Positions 1 through 9,076 of a stretch of DNA of 64,000 nt are shown here, one piece after another; within the stretch, counting starts at the first letter, position 1; the number at the start of each line of letters is the position of its first letter. The translations under genes were made by a program, and so were the position numbers. The stretch is taken from the NCBI GenBank assembly GCA_025361145.1, contig JANYAV010000018.1, positions 1 to 64,000 of the forward strand. The letters are read 5' to 3'. The notes beneath the pieces are model-generated. The model worked only from the letters and a program-made list of their open reading frames with translations, was not told where the DNA came from and made no database searches. This stretch comes from Dehalococcoidia bacterium. Its GTDB lineage: Bacteria > Chloroflexota > Dehalococcoidia > Dehalococcoidales > UBA3254.

Positions 1-124
1 ACTCAAACCAGCTCAAACGAAGCTTAGCTTCTTTAGAAAGATCAAATTCTAGTTTGGCTAGATAAAAGGTTCCAGGTAGTACTCCGTTTCTTATCCTCAT
101 GACACCATTATATGTGTCACTCAT
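1..124 (-). CDS. Partial transposase/integrase-like protein, N-terminus only
   Basis: A reading frame on the minus strand opens at an ATG at 124 (second in-frame ATG at 100) and stays open for 41 codons until it runs off the window start. The peptide ends with a segment of the type LSKEAKLRLSWFE. This resembles the N-terminal region before the helix-turn-helix in some integrase-core transposases (a lysine/arginine-rich helix followed by a Trp-hydrophobic turn), but too little is present to assign a family. No strong Shine-Dalgarno is visible. It could also be a short chance frame. Confidence 0.35.
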   Translation of the reverse strand, partial: MSDTYNGVMRIRNGVLPGTFYLAKLEFDLSKEAKLRLSWFE

Positions 125-182
125 CTATCTGAACGAATTCAACTCGACCATAATCGCCCTGAAGTATCCCTCGGGGGCAAGG

Positions 183-236
183 GGTGGTTTATGTTTTACT
201 GATAGCTGACTGCGATTATGATAGAATGAAACCACC
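183..236. repeat. Inverted repeat GGTGGTTT / AAACCACC in leader region
   Basis: The 8-bp arms at 183-190 and 229-236 are perfectly complementary across a 38-nt loop. It lies in the 194-bp non-coding stretch (125-318) between the putative transposase fragment and the translin gene, which also holds a TATAAT at 271-276 that could serve as a -10 for the translin gene. The repeat may be part of a mobile-element end or a weak stem-loop; nothing decides between these. Confidence 0.3.
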
Positions 237-318
237 GAGCAGAGAAAACAAGTGTTCACCCGTCAATATATATAATACCCCTGAAGTTGTTAAATACTAG
301 AAATAATTGAGGATAAAA

Positions 319-954
319 ATGAAGAATCTAACTGAAAATTTGGACGTTTTTGCTGACCGTATCCGGGCCGATATGGAAAAGAAAGACGCTGCTCGCGAGA
401 AGGTCTTGCCCCTTTGCCGTGAATTGATCCGTTATGCCAGTGTTACTATCCGCGCCATCCACCGCCAGCAATTTGATGAGGCTAAAAATTTACTGACTGA
501 AGGTAAAAAGGTTAGAGAATCCCTCGCCCAGGCTATAAAGGAATGGCCGGAATTAAGTTCTCACGGATTCGTTAAGGACGCACAGAAGGAATATACTGAG
601 GCCAATGCTGTCTTTGCCCTGGTGACCGGGCAGTCTCTGCCTGATCCGGATGATTTGAAGGTGGACTACGGGGCTTATCTTAACGGCCTTGGTGATACTG
701 TAGGCGAGTTGCGCCGCTATATTTTGGACAGCATGCGTCACGGCGATCTTACGCATTGCGAAGAAACCCTGACCGCTATGGACGATATTTATACCACTCT
801 GGTTACCATGGATTTCCCGGACGCCATTACCGGCGGTTTGCGTCATACCACCGATCAAGTGCGCGGAATACTGGAAAAAACCCGTGGCGATATCACCCTG
901 GCCGTGCGGGAAAAAGAGCTTACTGAGAAATTAGTTCAGCATGGGGTGAAGTAA
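319..954 (+). CDS. Translin family protein
   Basis: An all-helical protein of about 211 residues resembling translin. Its C-terminal section has the family-typical run [19 protein letters not shown] followed by an [13 protein letters not shown]-type helix. Eukaryotic translin binds single-stranded RNA/DNA and, with TRAX, forms the C3PO RNase; archaeal and bacterial homologues are poorly studied. I start it at ATG 319, preceded by GAGG at 309-312, rather than at the in-frame TTG at 307, which overlaps that SD. It is followed 17 bp later by a flavin reductase-rubredoxin gene and may be co-transcribed. RNA-binding is inferred from family only. Confidence 0.8.
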   Translation: MKNLTENLDVFADRIRADMEKKDAAREKVLPLCRELIRYASVTIRAIHRQQFDEAKNLLTEGKKVRESLAQAIKEWPELSSHGFVKDAQKEYTEANAVFALVTGQSLPDPDDLKVDYGAYLNGLGDTVGELRRYILDSMRHGDLTHCEETLTAMDDIYTTLVTMDFPDAITGGLRHTTDQVRGILEKTRGDITLAVREKELTEKLVQHGVK

Positions 955-971
955 AAACAAGGGAGGCGCGA

Positions 972-1670
972 GTGAATACAAAAGCATTATATAAATTAAC
1001 CTATGGTTTGCATGTGGTTGGATCATTTAAGGGTGATAAGATCAATGCCCAGATCGCTAATACCGTCATACAAATTACTTCCGAACCGGCGACGGTAGCG
1101 GTGAGTATAAATAAAAAGAATCTGACCCATGAATATATTCAGGCCAGCGGGGTCTTTTCAGCCTCCATAATTACCAACGAAGCCCCCTTGAGTTTCATCG
1201 GGCAGTTCGGCTTTAAATCCGGCCGGGACACCGATAAGTTCGCCGGTATGAATTATAAAAAAGGCGCCACCGGTGCGCCGGTAGTTCTGGATAACTGCAA
1301 TGCCTATCTTGAAGCCAGAGTCCTTCAGTCGGTAGACGCCGGCACACATACCATTTTCATCGGCCAATTGGTAGAAGCTGAAGTCCTCAATGAAACACCC
1401 TCCATGACCTATGAGTATTATCAGCAGGTTAAACGCGGCACTACTCCTAAGTCAGCGCCCAGTTATCAGGAGGCTAAACCGGCGGTTTCTCCTCCCGTTT
1501 CACCACCATCCCCTAAATATAAATGCGAAGTTTGCGGCTATATCTACGATCCCGCCGTTGGTGACCCCGATAGCGGAATCAAGCCGGGAACGTCCTTCGA
1601 GGATCTTCCAGCCGATTGGACCTGCCCCGTCTGCGGAGCAGAGAAGAGCCAGTTTAAAAAACTGGATTAA
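972..1670 (+). CDS. Flavin reductase-like domain fused to rubredoxin (high-molecular-weight rubredoxin type)
   Basis: A 232-residue two-domain redox protein. Residues about 1-150 are a flavin-reductase-like (FMN-binding split-barrel) domain beginning [15 protein letters not shown] Pro-rich linker near 165-182 leads to a C-terminal rubredoxin (about 183-232) with the iron ligands [10 protein letters not shown] and CPVCG. In anaerobes such fusions pass electrons from NAD(P)H to flavodiiron oxygen or NO reductases. No flavodiiron partner is in the window, so that role is an inference. The start is GTG at 972 with GGGAGG at 961-966. An intrinsic terminator follows at 1700. Confidence 0.85.
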   Translation: MNTKALYKLTYGLHVVGSFKGDKINAQIANTVIQITSEPATVAVSINKKNLTHEYIQASGVFSASIITNEAPLSFIGQFGFKSGRDTDKFAGMNYKKGATGAPVVLDNCNAYLEARVLQSVDAGTHTIFIGQLVEAEVLNETPSMTYEYYQQVKRGTTPKSAPSYQEAKPAVSPPVSPPSPKYKCEVCGYIYDPAVGDPDSGIKPGTSFEDLPADWTCPVCGAEKSQFKKLD

Positions 1671-1699
1671 GCTTTTTAACTTTTTTCAGATCAGACATG

Positions 1700-1735
1700 G
1701 AGCTTGCGGATGGAAACATCCGCAAGCTCTTTATT
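1700..1735 (+). terminator. Intrinsic terminator after the rubredoxin fusion gene
   Basis: A perfect 13-bp stem (1700-1712 with 1717-1729) closed by a GAAA tetraloop is followed by TTTATT. It separates the translin/rubredoxin unit from pabB. Confidence 0.85.
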
Positions 1736-1784
1736 GTGAATTAGACCGCTGGCTATTGAAATCCAAATTGGTTAAAATCGAGAG

Positions 1785-3215
1785 ATGGCTGACGCTTTAG
1801 GACTGCCCCTGGTAGAAGAACTGGATACTGCCCTCTCTCCCCTTGAGCTTTTTGAATGTATCAAGGATGAAGGCGGAAGTTTTTTCCTGGATAGCGCGAT
1901 GGACTTACCGAAGTTAGGCCTCTATTCTTTGATGGGTTATGCTCCCTTTCTTACTCTGGTTTCCCGCGGAGATGAAATAACCGTAAAAAAGGCCGACGGC
2001 GAATTCCGCTTAAAAGGTGATCCGTTTGAGGTTTTAGGCCAGTATCTGGAGAGTTATCGCCTGGGAAAAACAGATTTTAATCTGCCATGTTATGGCGGAG
2101 CTGTGGGTTACCTCAGTTATGATCTCGGCCGTTTTGTTGAGCGCCTGCCTGCTAAAGCCATTGATGATCTGCAATTGCCGGAAAGCTGCCTGGGTTTTTA
2201 CGATATAATGCTAACGTACGATCATCAGGCCAAGCGGGCTTTTCTTGTTTCAACCGGTTTTCCGGAGACCAGCCAGAATGTGAGGATGGCCAGAGCCACA
2301 GAGCGTCTAGCTGAATTTAAAGCCCAACTTAAAAAGTTTGCAGGAAGGTCTTTACCGGTTTGTAATTCCAGGCTGATGGCCGTTCTCAAGAGCAATTTTA
2401 CCCATAAAGCTTACATCCGGGCGGTTGAAAAAGCCCGCCAATTTATTATTGAAGGCGATATATTCGAGGTCAATCTTTCCCAGCGTTATGAAGCAGAAAT
2501 CGCCATCTCTCCTTTTGAGTTATACCGCCGCTTGCGCAAAATCAATCCCGCGCCCTTCGCCGCTTACCTGAATTGCGGCGACATAGTCATCGCCGGTTCC
2601 TCACCGGAGAGATTTCTGCGCTTGCAGGGGGACAGGGTGGAAACCCGTCCGATCAAAGGAACCATCCGCCGGGGCAAAAATGCTGAGGAAGACAAGGCCA
2701 ACTCGGCCTGGCTTCTGAACAGCGTCAAGGACCTGGCGGAAAATATGATGATAGTGGATCTGGAAAGGAACGATTTGGGCAGAGTCTGCCGTACGGGTAC
2801 AATCAACGTCACTGAATTTGCGTCTCTGGAACAATTCCCTACGGTTTTTCATCTAACCTCGACAGTAGTGGGTCGGCTCAGGGCAGATGCCACCCGGATA
2901 GACTTACTAAAGGCCACTTTCCCCGGTGGATCGATTACCGGCGCTCCCAAAATTCGTGCCATGGAGATCATTGAAGAACTTGAGCCCACCCGCAGGAGCG
3001 TTTATACCGGCAGTATTGGTTATTTTAGCTTTGCCGGAGACCTTGATCTGAATATTGTCATTCGCACTTTCCTGATCAAAGGAAAACGGGCTTACTTTCA
3101 ATTGGGTGGCGCGGTAGTTTACGATTCCGACCCTGAAGCGGAATACCAGGAGACCCTGGATAAAGGACGTGCCCTGTTTAAAGCGCTTAACGACGAAATA
3201 AGAGTGAAGGAATAG
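1785..3215 (+). CDS. pabB: Aminodeoxychorismate synthase component I
   Basis: A chorismate-binding enzyme of 476 residues that aminates chorismate to 4-amino-4-deoxychorismate for folate. The chorismate-binding C-terminal half includes the motif PIKGTIRRG with Lys near residue 291. The lysine is typical of PabB, where TrpE has Ala (PIAGT), so I call PabB rather than anthranilate synthase. The N-terminal half has the family-typical GGAVGYLSYDLGRFVERLP stretch. The ATG at 1785 has a weak GAG upstream. pabC begins 2 bp after the stop, supporting pathway assignment. The amidotransferase PabA is not in the window. Confidence 0.88.
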   Translation: MADALGLPLVEELDTALSPLELFECIKDEGGSFFLDSAMDLPKLGLYSLMGYAPFLTLVSRGDEITVKKADGEFRLKGDPFEVLGQYLESYRLGKTDFNLPCYGGAVGYLSYDLGRFVERLPAKAIDDLQLPESCLGFYDIMLTYDHQAKRAFLVSTGFPETSQNVRMARATERLAEFKAQLKKFAGRSLPVCNSRLMAVLKSNFTHKAYIRAVEKARQFIIEGDIFEVNLSQRYEAEIAISPFELYRRLRKINPAPFAAYLNCGDIVIAGSSPERFLRLQGDRVETRPIKGTIRRGKNAEEDKANSAWLLNSVKDLAENMMIVDLERNDLGRVCRTGTINVTEFASLEQFPTVFHLTSTVVGRLRADATRIDLLKATFPGGSITGAPKIRAMEIIEELEPTRRSVYTGSIGYFSFAGDLDLNIVIRTFLIKGKRAYFQLGGAVVYDSDPEAEYQETLDKGRALFKALNDEIRVKE

Positions 3216-3217
3216 CT

Positions 3218-4069
3218 ATGATCGTTTGTTTAAATGGCACTTATTTGCCTCAGAGTGAAGCTAAAATCTCAGTCAATGATTACGGATTCTTGTACGGCTG
3301 CGGAATCTTTGAAACTATGCGAGCTTATAACGGAAAGATATTCCGGCTAGAATCGCATCTCGATCGTTTAAAGGCATCTGCGGATAGATTAGGAATCCCT
3401 GTGCAGGTCTCTGTATTTAAAGAGCAGATCAATGAGGTTATCCGCATCAATCGGCTTGCCGAGGCCAGGGTGCGTGTCTATCTTGCTGCCGGAGAGGGAG
3501 CAGTCGCGCCGGATCTTCGGTCGTGTCAGAATCCTACCCTGCTCATTCAAGCAGTCCCATACATTCCCTTTTCAGCAGAGATATACGAGAAGGGTTTTCG
3601 AGTAATGATTTCTACTTTTCATCGCTGCAGCTATTCGATTTTACCCGGCCTGAAAACCGCTAATTATCTGGAAAATCTTCTTGTCCGTAAGGAAGCCGCG
3701 GATTCAGGTTACGCAGATGCCATTTTATTGAATGATAAAGGTGAGGTGGTTGAAGCCAGCTCCAGCAACCTGTTTATTGTTAGCGGTGATATCGTAAAAA
3801 CTGCCCCTTTACAGAGCGGTATCTTGCCGGGGATCACCAGGGCGGTTGTTTTAGAGCTGGCAGCCGGATCCGGGCTGAAAGTGCTTGAGACTGCTATTGC
3901 CCCCGCCGAACTTTTATCCGCCAATGAGGTTTTCCTCACTAATTCATTGATGGAATTGATGCCTGTTACTACGGTGGGGGATAAAGTGATCGGCAACGGC
4001 CTACCGGGAGCGGTTACCCGTAAACTCATGGCTGCTTATAGTGCGCAGTTTCTTCTGGAGACTCACTAA
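3218..4069 (+). CDS. pabC: Aminodeoxychorismate lyase / class IV aminotransferase
   Basis: A PLP enzyme of fold type IV, 283 residues. Visible motifs are YGFLYGCGIFETMRAYNG near the N-terminus, the PLP-lysine segment LKTANYLENLL (Lys near 146), and EASSSNLFIV. The 2-bp spacing to pabB points to conversion of aminodeoxychorismate to p-aminobenzoate and pyruvate. Family IV also includes branched-chain and D-amino-acid aminotransferases, and sequence alone does not exclude those. Its stop lies shortly before a T/G-rich intergenic repeat. Confidence 0.8.
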   Translation: MIVCLNGTYLPQSEAKISVNDYGFLYGCGIFETMRAYNGKIFRLESHLDRLKASADRLGIPVQVSVFKEQINEVIRINRLAEARVRVYLAAGEGAVAPDLRSCQNPTLLIQAVPYIPFSAEIYEKGFRVMISTFHRCSYSILPGLKTANYLENLLVRKEAADSGYADAILLNDKGEVVEASSSNLFIVSGDIVKTAPLQSGILPGITRAVVLELAAGSGLKVLETAIAPAELLSANEVFLTNSLMELMPVTTVGDKVIGNGLPGAVTRKLMAAYSAQFLLETH

Positions 4070-4130
4070 GGCCTTTTTTCTTTGCATTGCCCCTCTATTT
4101 CAGCTAGAATTTTATGAGGTGTTTTAGCAT

Positions 4131-4188
4131 TTGGAATTTGAATTTTGTCATTGTTTAGGATTTGGATATTGGGATTTAGGATTTTTCT
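4131..4188 (+). repeat. Low-complexity T/G-rich intergenic repeat (GGATTTGGATATTGGG type), copy 1
   Basis: The spacer between pabC and glyS contains a run built from GGAATTTG, GGATTTGGATATTGGG and ATTTAGGATTT units. Similar words recur at 8512, 10440 and 14391, always in spacers. No coding capacity is evident. Confidence 0.5.
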
Positions 4189-4203
4189 TGTGAGGAGTAA
4201 TTG

Positions 4204-5577
4204 ATGTCCGAAGATACTACCCGCAAAGTGACTATGGAAAAAATCGTGTCCCTGTGCCGCCGCAGGGGTTTTGTCTTTCAAAGCAGCGAGATTTACGGCG
4301 GATTGGCCAGTTGCTGGGACTTTGGTCCGTTGGGAGTGGAGCTTAAGCGCAACGTGAAAGATGCCTGGTGGAAGGACATGGTGCAGAGCCGGGACGATAT
4401 GGTGGGCATCGAGACCTCTATTCTGATGCATACTCAGGTTTGGACGGCCAGCGGCCATCTTAAAAATTTTACTGATCCTCTGATCGAATGCAAGGGTTGC
4501 CAGAAAAGGTTTAAAGGTGATGAAGTTGAAGGCAAAATCTGCCCTTCCTGCGGAGGCGAATTGTCTGAGCCCCGCCAGTTCAACACCATGTTCAAGACCC
4601 ATATGGGGCCGATTGAGGATTCCCAATCTGAGGTCTATCTGCGTCCGGAGACTGCACAGGGCATGTTTGTCAACTTTCCCAACGTTGTTACCACTACCCG
4701 TAAAAAACTGCCTTTTGGTATCGCTCAGGTCGGCCGTTCCTTCCGTAATGAGATCACTACCGGCAACTTCATTTTCCGCGACCGTGAATTTGAACAGATG
4801 GAGATCGAGTATTTTATTAAACCGGGGACTCAGGAGAAATGGTTTGAATTCTGGGTCAACGAGCGTTTTGAATGGTACCAGAAATTAGGCATTAAAAAGG
4901 ACCATCTGAAGCTGCACCATAAGAAAAAAGAAGAACTCGCCCATTACGCCTTGGCCTGCGCCGACATCGAGTTTTTATTTCCCATGGGCTGGGGCGAGTT
5001 GGAAGGCATCGCCAGCCGCGGCGACTATGATATGACCCAGCATGCCAATGCCAGCGGCAAGAACCTTAAATATATTGATGAAGAAGCCAAAGAACAATAT
5101 CTGCCCTATGTCGTGGAACCCTCTGCCGGCGTGGATCGTGCCGTTCTGGCTCTGATGTGTGACGCCTATGACGAGGAAGTGGTTGAGGGCGAGGAACGGG
5201 TAATTTTACGCTTCCATCCCCGTATTGCTCCGGTCAAAGCAGCCGTTCTGCCTTTGAGTAAAAAGGAGCCTCTGGCTTCTAAAGCTCGCGAGATCTTCAA
5301 CAGTCTGCGATCTGACTGGGTGGTGCAGTATGACGATACTCAGAGCATCGGCCGCCGCTATCGTCGTCAGGATGAAACCGGCACGCCTTTCTGTGTTACG
5401 GTCGACTTCCAGACATTGGAAGATAATCAGGTCACGGTACGCGAACGCGACAGCATGACTCAGATTCGTATCCCCATTGCTGCACTTAAAGGAACTCTAG
5501 CCGCTAAGCTGGCTGGAGAGGCTATGACTGAAGGCAATGTAGCCTGGAAGTCTGGAGTAGTTGCTAAAGAAAATTAA
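4204..5577 (+). CDS. glyS: Glycyl-tRNA synthetase (homodimeric class II type)
   Basis: A 457-residue class II synthetase charging tRNA-Gly, of the dimeric alpha2 type found in Archaea, eukaryotes and part of Bacteria. Evidence includes the N-terminal [19 protein letters not shown] motif and the [13 protein letters not shown] segment. A CxxC zinc-like pair occurs at CKGCQKRF and CPSCGG, the motif 2 region is [16 protein letters not shown], and the C-terminal part is the anticodon-binding domain. I start at ATG 4204 with GAGGAG at 4192-4197 (the upstream TTG at 4201 is adjacent). The stop abuts the ATG of the nuclease gene. Confidence 0.95.
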   Translation: MSEDTTRKVTMEKIVSLCRRRGFVFQSSEIYGGLASCWDFGPLGVELKRNVKDAWWKDMVQSRDDMVGIETSILMHTQVWTASGHLKNFTDPLIECKGCQKRFKGDEVEGKICPSCGGELSEPRQFNTMFKTHMGPIEDSQSEVYLRPETAQGMFVNFPNVVTTTRKKLPFGIAQVGRSFRNEITTGNFIFRDREFEQMEIEYFIKPGTQEKWFEFWVNERFEWYQKLGIKKDHLKLHHKKKEELAHYALACADIEFLFPMGWGELEGIASRGDYDMTQHANASGKNLKYIDEEAKEQYLPYVVEPSAGVDRAVLALMCDAYDEEVVEGEERVILRFHPRIAPVKAAVLPLSKKEPLASKAREIFNSLRSDWVVQYDDTQSIGRRYRRQDETGTPFCVTVDFQTLEDNQVTVRERDSMTQIRIPIAALKGTLAAKLAGEAMTEGNVAWKSGVVAKEN

Positions 5578-6816
5578 ATGAAAATCATACACTTTGCCGA
5601 TTTGCACCTGGGAGTCGAGACCCACGGGCACGTTAATCCGGAAACCGGCCTCTCCTCTCGCCTGGAGGACTTTTTGCAGGCGCTGGACCGGCTGGTGGAT
5701 TTCGCCCTGGCTGAAAAAGTGGACCTGGTTCTATTCTGCGGCGACGCTTACAAGACCCGCGAGCCTTCCCAAACCCAGCAGCGGGAATTTGCTAAACGCA
5801 TCAAACGCCTTTCTGAGGGCGGTATTCCTCTTTTTATGGTAACCGGCAACCACGACTTACCCAATGCTCTGGGCCGGGCCACCGCTACTGAGATTTTCGA
5901 TACTCTCTCAGTGCCTAATGTGTATGTCGTTAATAAACCCGGTGTTCATCGGGTGGTGACCCCTTCAGGAGACCTTCAGATCGCCGCTTTGCCCTGGGTG
6001 CGCCGCAGCGCCCTGTTAGCGCGCCAAGACACTCAAAACCTGGACTTCTCCGAGATTAACCAGCGTTTACAGCAAGTCCTAACCGGAATAATCTCCCAAC
6101 AGGCTGCCCAGATTGATCCTACCCTGCCTGCCCTTCTGGCGGCCCATGTCTGGGTACTTAACGCCAAACTCGGCACGGAAAAATCCATGTCCATCGGTCA
6201 GGAACATATGCTGCTGTTGAGCAGCGTGGGAAATCCGGTGTTTGATTACGTTGCGCTGGGGCATATCCACAAGGGACAGGTCCTGAGCGAGTCTCCTCCA
6301 GTGGTCTATTCCGGCAGCCTGGAGAGGCTGGACTTCGGGGATGAAAACGACGAAAAGGGTTTCTATCTGATCGAGATTAGACCGGACCCCGCTACGGGCA
6401 AGCGGAAAACCAGCTACCAGTTCCATCCGATCAACGCCCGCCGATTTTTTACCCTGAGGGTTGAGCTTCAGGAGACAGACCTGGACCCCAATGCGGTCGT
6501 CTTTCTGAAAATAATGGATAATCTGGCTAAAATCGAAAATGCCATCGTGCGATTGGAAATCAGTTTACCGGCGGCACTCTCTGCCAGGCTTCGCGACAGC
6601 GAAATCCGCAGTCTGGCCAAATTGGCTTATTCGTTGAACATCTTCCGGGAAGTCAGGCGTGAGACGCGCCTGCGTTTGGGCCCAAATGCTGTCGAGGGTA
6701 TCACCCCGGTGGATGCCCTGAAAGCCTATCTGGAAAGTAAATATTCAGCGGAAAAAGCGGCAGCGCTTTTTACTGAGGGACAGAAGCTGATTCAGGAGCA
6801 AACCGCGAGAGGGTGA
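5578..6816 (+). CDS. sbcD: SbcD/Mre11-family DNA exonuclease (metallophosphoesterase)
   Basis: A calcineurin-like phosphoesterase of 412 residues with all the metal-binding motifs of the SbcD/Mre11 group: FADLHLG, FCGDAYKTREPS, VTGNHD, AAHVW and LGHIHKG. Its family partners with the SbcC/Rad50 ATPase in processing double-strand ends and hairpins. An SbcC gene is not in the window. The start directly follows the glyS stop, so the two are probably on one transcript. The C-terminal 120 residues are less conserved capping sequence. Confidence 0.85.
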   Translation: MKIIHFADLHLGVETHGHVNPETGLSSRLEDFLQALDRLVDFALAEKVDLVLFCGDAYKTREPSQTQQREFAKRIKRLSEGGIPLFMVTGNHDLPNALGRATATEIFDTLSVPNVYVVNKPGVHRVVTPSGDLQIAALPWVRRSALLARQDTQNLDFSEINQRLQQVLTGIISQQAAQIDPTLPALLAAHVWVLNAKLGTEKSMSIGQEHMLLLSSVGNPVFDYVALGHIHKGQVLSESPPVVYSGSLERLDFGDENDEKGFYLIEIRPDPATGKRKTSYQFHPINARRFFTLRVELQETDLDPNAVVFLKIMDNLAKIENAIVRLEISLPAALSARLRDSEIRSLAKLAYSLNIFREVRRETRLRLGPNAVEGITPVDALKAYLESKYSAEKAAALFTEGQKLIQEQTARG

Positions 6817-6886
6817 ACAAATCTTGTCCTGTTTGCTAGCAGTTGCTTTTCCATTAGTCCATTGTGCTTTCAGATCTTGTGACGGT

Positions 6887-7294
6887 TTACTGGTTGAATT
6901 TGAAGATGTTCGAAACGGTTTGCTTCTCTGGAGTAATCGCGGTTATATAGAGGTCATTCACCCAGTAATCAAGGCTAAAAAATGTGCCATCATCTTTCTT
7001 GAATTCCGTTAGTGCGGGGCTGTAGATAGTATGCGCTAAAAGGGCGGGCGTATTCAGTTTATAATCGGCATTGAGAAGTAGACGTACATCTTTCAACTCG
7101 TAATCTGCATTATTGGTTATATAGAAATGGCCGTCCGCTTTTTTGACCTCTGCGTTTAAAGCGGCGTAATGGAAGGGATAGAAAGCGACCATTGCGGCCA
7201 TGCCGAGTATCAGGGCTAACCCAACCAGGCCCAAAATCAAAGGTAGCCTGCTGGTTTTATTATTCTGGCTTGATGCAGTTGGATTAAGAGCCAT
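6887..7294 (-). CDS. Small membrane-anchored hypothetical protein
   Basis: A 135-residue protein with one hydrophobic segment (about residues 17-40, LPLILGLVGLALILGM...) and an extracytoplasmic domain of about 95 residues. That domain starts NAEVKKADGHFYITNNADYEL and probably forms a beta-sandwich. I do not recognise the family. It stands alone on the minus strand, with a 256-bp non-coding stretch before the next plus-strand gene. Confidence 0.6.
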   Translation of the reverse strand: MALNPTASSQNNKTSRLPLILGLVGLALILGMAAMVAFYPFHYAALNAEVKKADGHFYITNNADYELKDVRLLLNADYKLNTPALLAHTIYSPALTEFKKDDGTFFSLDYWVNDLYITAITPEKQTVSNIFKFNQ

Positions 7295-7498
7295 TTACAT
7301 ATCCTCAAAAACTTGTAAACATTTCCTGTTTCACAGCATATCTTATCCAACTTCGGCTGACAACTTTCTGCTGTATTTTATCGATTCGATAAGAGCGCTA
7401 AAGAGGACGATTAGGCCTAAAAAGCTCTGAAAATGCCTTTTTCTGCAGGTTTTATCAAAGAATAGTCCAAAACAGGTCCAAAAAGGCCATTTTACCTA

Positions 7499-7527
7499 TT
7501 GACATATCGTATGAAATATATTATCGT
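7499..7527 (+). promoter_or_regulatory. Sigma-A-like promoter for the small zinc-ribbon gene
   Basis: TTGACA at 7499-7504 and TATCGT at 7522-7527 are separated by 17 bp. They lie 24 bp before the ATG of the DUF5679-like gene. Confidence 0.5.
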
Positions 7528-7550
7528 TCCTAATCAATAGGAGGTGCAGC

Positions 7551-7694
7551 ATGCAAGCGTATTGTGTTAAATGCCGAGCTAAGAAGGAAATGAAGGCCCC
7601 CAAGGCGATCATCATGAAGAACAAGAGGCCCGCTACTCAGGGTATCTGCCCAACCTGCGGGACCAAAATGTTCAAGATCGGCAAAGCCAAATAA
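7551..7694 (+). CDS. Small zinc-ribbon protein of DUF5679 type
   Basis: A 47-residue protein, MQAYCVKCRAKKEMKAPK at the N-terminus and GICPTCGTKMFKIG near the C-terminus. Two CxxC knuckles form a one-zinc ribbon. The pattern matches the small DUF5679 family; no function is known. The start is well supported by AGGAGGTG at 7539-7546 and an upstream TTGACA promoter. Such proteins are often missed because of size. Nucleic-acid binding is a guess from the fold. Confidence 0.8.
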   Translation: MQAYCVKCRAKKEMKAPKAIIMKNKRPATQGICPTCGTKMFKIGKAK

Positions 7695-7772
7695 ACTGAG
7701 CCGCACCCAATAGAAAAAAGCGAGGCCGGATATCTGGCTTTGGTATTCGGTCTTTCGCTAATTATATTCAAA

Positions 7773-7850
7773 CTGTCGGCTGTCCTTTTATAAATGCCTG
7801 AACAGCCGATAGGGAGAGGGCCCTCTCAAATCTGCTCTCCCGAGCAGATT
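7773..7850 (+). ncRNA. Three tandem hairpins in a 444-bp non-coding gap (candidate structured RNA)
   Basis: The gap 7695-8138 contains no gene I can support, but three stem-loops lie end to end. An 11-bp stem pairs 7773-7783 with 7802-7812 (one G-U pair). A 14-bp perfect palindrome occupies 7814-7827, and a 9-bp perfect stem with a TCCC loop spans 7829-7850. No T-tract follows, so this is not a normal terminator. It could be a 3' structure of the upstream mRNA or a small RNA. Confidence 0.3.
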
Positions 7851-8138
7851 CCTGGAAAGATCACTCTAAATAACTCCATGGTTGTAGCCACCTTTGCCTC
7901 CCTTTCTTTTTGCCTTTCGACCTTTGTCTTTTGATTTGATTTATAATTTGTCGCTGGTTGAAACGGTATGTTGTCATTAAATATGTCCAGGTCAAGGATC
8001 GGTAAAAGAAGGGTCAGCGGTGATTTTCTGCTAAAATATATTCGAAGGCAATACTTGAAACTTGCCGCAGGTCACGCATAAGCGCAGCGATTCGGGGAAA
8101 CTTGTAACTCGTGACTGGAAACTCTTCAGGAGAATGAA

Positions 8139-8477
8139 ATGGATGATTGCATTTTCTGCCAGATAGGATCAGGTAAAATCCCTGCCGAGGTGGTTTATCA
8201 GGATGAGACTGTCATGGCGTTCAAAGACATTCATCCCAAGGCCCCTGTGCACGTCTTGGTCATACCCAAGAAACATATTGCTTCCGCGGCCGATATCACC
8301 AAAGCTGATCTACCCATAGCCGCACACATACTGGAAGTAGCCAACATCGTGGCTGAAAAAGAAGGGATTCCCGGGGCTTATAAACTGGTGATCAATACAG
8401 GTCCATCAGCCGGGCAGGTAGTCATGCACCTGCATATGCATCTTCTGGGCGGAAAAAGGATTACTGCGGTAGTCTAA
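8139..8477 (+). CDS. HIT family nucleotide hydrolase (HINT type)
   Basis: A 112-residue histidine-triad protein starting MDDCIFCQIGSGKIPAEVVYQD, with the catalytic triad HLHMHLLGG at the C-terminus. HINT-type enzymes hydrolyse AMP-lysine-like phosphoramidates. The start ATG at 8139 has AGGAGA at 8128-8133. The N-terminal CxxC is a common optional zinc site. It precedes a T/G-rich intergenic repeat. Confidence 0.93.
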   Translation: MDDCIFCQIGSGKIPAEVVYQDETVMAFKDIHPKAPVHVLVIPKKHIASAADITKADLPIAAHILEVANIVAEKEGIPGAYKLVINTGPSAGQVVMHLHMHLLGGKRITAVV

Positions 8478-8511
8478 AATTGCTATCTGCTCCGGTTGCT
8501 GCGGATTTTAA

Positions 8512-8536
8512 GATTGGAATTTGGATATTGGTAATA
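8512..8536 (+). repeat. T/G-rich intergenic repeat, copy 2 (short)
   Basis: The words GGAATTTGGATATTGG lie between the convergent HIT and NUDIX genes and match the unit seen at 4131-4188. Confidence 0.4.
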
Positions 8537-9076
8537 TTATCTCTGCCTCTTTTTCCAGTCCAGATAATATAACAGCCCGGCAACGCTCTTGGAATCGCAA
8601 ATCTCTCCCGAGCGAATCATGCGTCGAATTTGGTTGGGTTTGGCCCTTACAGTCTGAATCCCGGGGGTATCATCGGCGTATAACTGACTGTCTTTGAGAT
8701 CTTCTGCCAGATACAGGTACAAATACTCGGTACAAAAACCCGGGGAGGAATAATAGCCTCCCAGACTCGCCATCCGCCCCGGCAATTTGCCGATTTCTTC
8801 CTGCAGTTCGCGTTTTACCGCGGTTTCAGGGTCTTCGCCCGGATCAATGCCGCCCGCCGGAATTTCCAGCAGCTCTTTTTCGATGGCTTTGCGGTACTGC
8901 CTCACCAGCAGGATATCGCCGTTGCTGTCAACCGGCACCACCGCTACGCATTCGGAGTGTTCCACGATTTCGCGGGTGGTTTCCTGTCCGCCGGCGTCGA
9001 TGACGGTGTCTATTCTCACATTGAAGGCCCGTCCCTTAAAAATAGAACGGCTTCTCAGGGTTTTCTCTTCAGGCAA
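8537..9076 (-). CDS. NUDIX hydrolase, ADP-ribose pyrophosphatase-like
   Basis: A 179-residue protein with a complete NUDIX box (GX5EX7REUXEEXG). Visible parts are GGIDPGEDPETAV and RELQEEIG. An upstream ADPRase-like segment, VRQYRKAIEKELLEIPAG, suggests ADP-ribose or another nucleoside diphosphate-X as substrate. The start is TTG at 9076, overlapping the end of the acetyltransferase gene by 8 bp, with GAGGGGG upstream, so translation is likely coupled. It is the third gene of a nadK-GNAT-NUDIX operon, which suggests a link to NAD turnover. Confidence 0.85.
   Translation of the reverse strand: MPEEKTLRSRSIFKGRAFNVRIDTVIDAGGQETTREIVEHSECVAVVPVDSNGDILLVRQYRKAIEKELLEIPAGGIDPGEDPETAVKRELQEEIGKLPGRMASLGGYYSSPGFCTEYLYLYLAEDLKDSQLYADDTPGIQTVRAKPNQIRRMIRSGEICDSKSVAGLLYYLDWKKRQR

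Noticed and set aside
4066-4626. A 186-codon minus-strand frame across the glyS start
   Set aside because: It overlaps a spacer repeat and the conserved glyS N-terminus; no family signal.
6824-7012. A 62-codon plus-strand frame after the SbcD-type gene
   Set aside because: It overlaps the minus-strand membrane protein gene and has no SD or conserved features.
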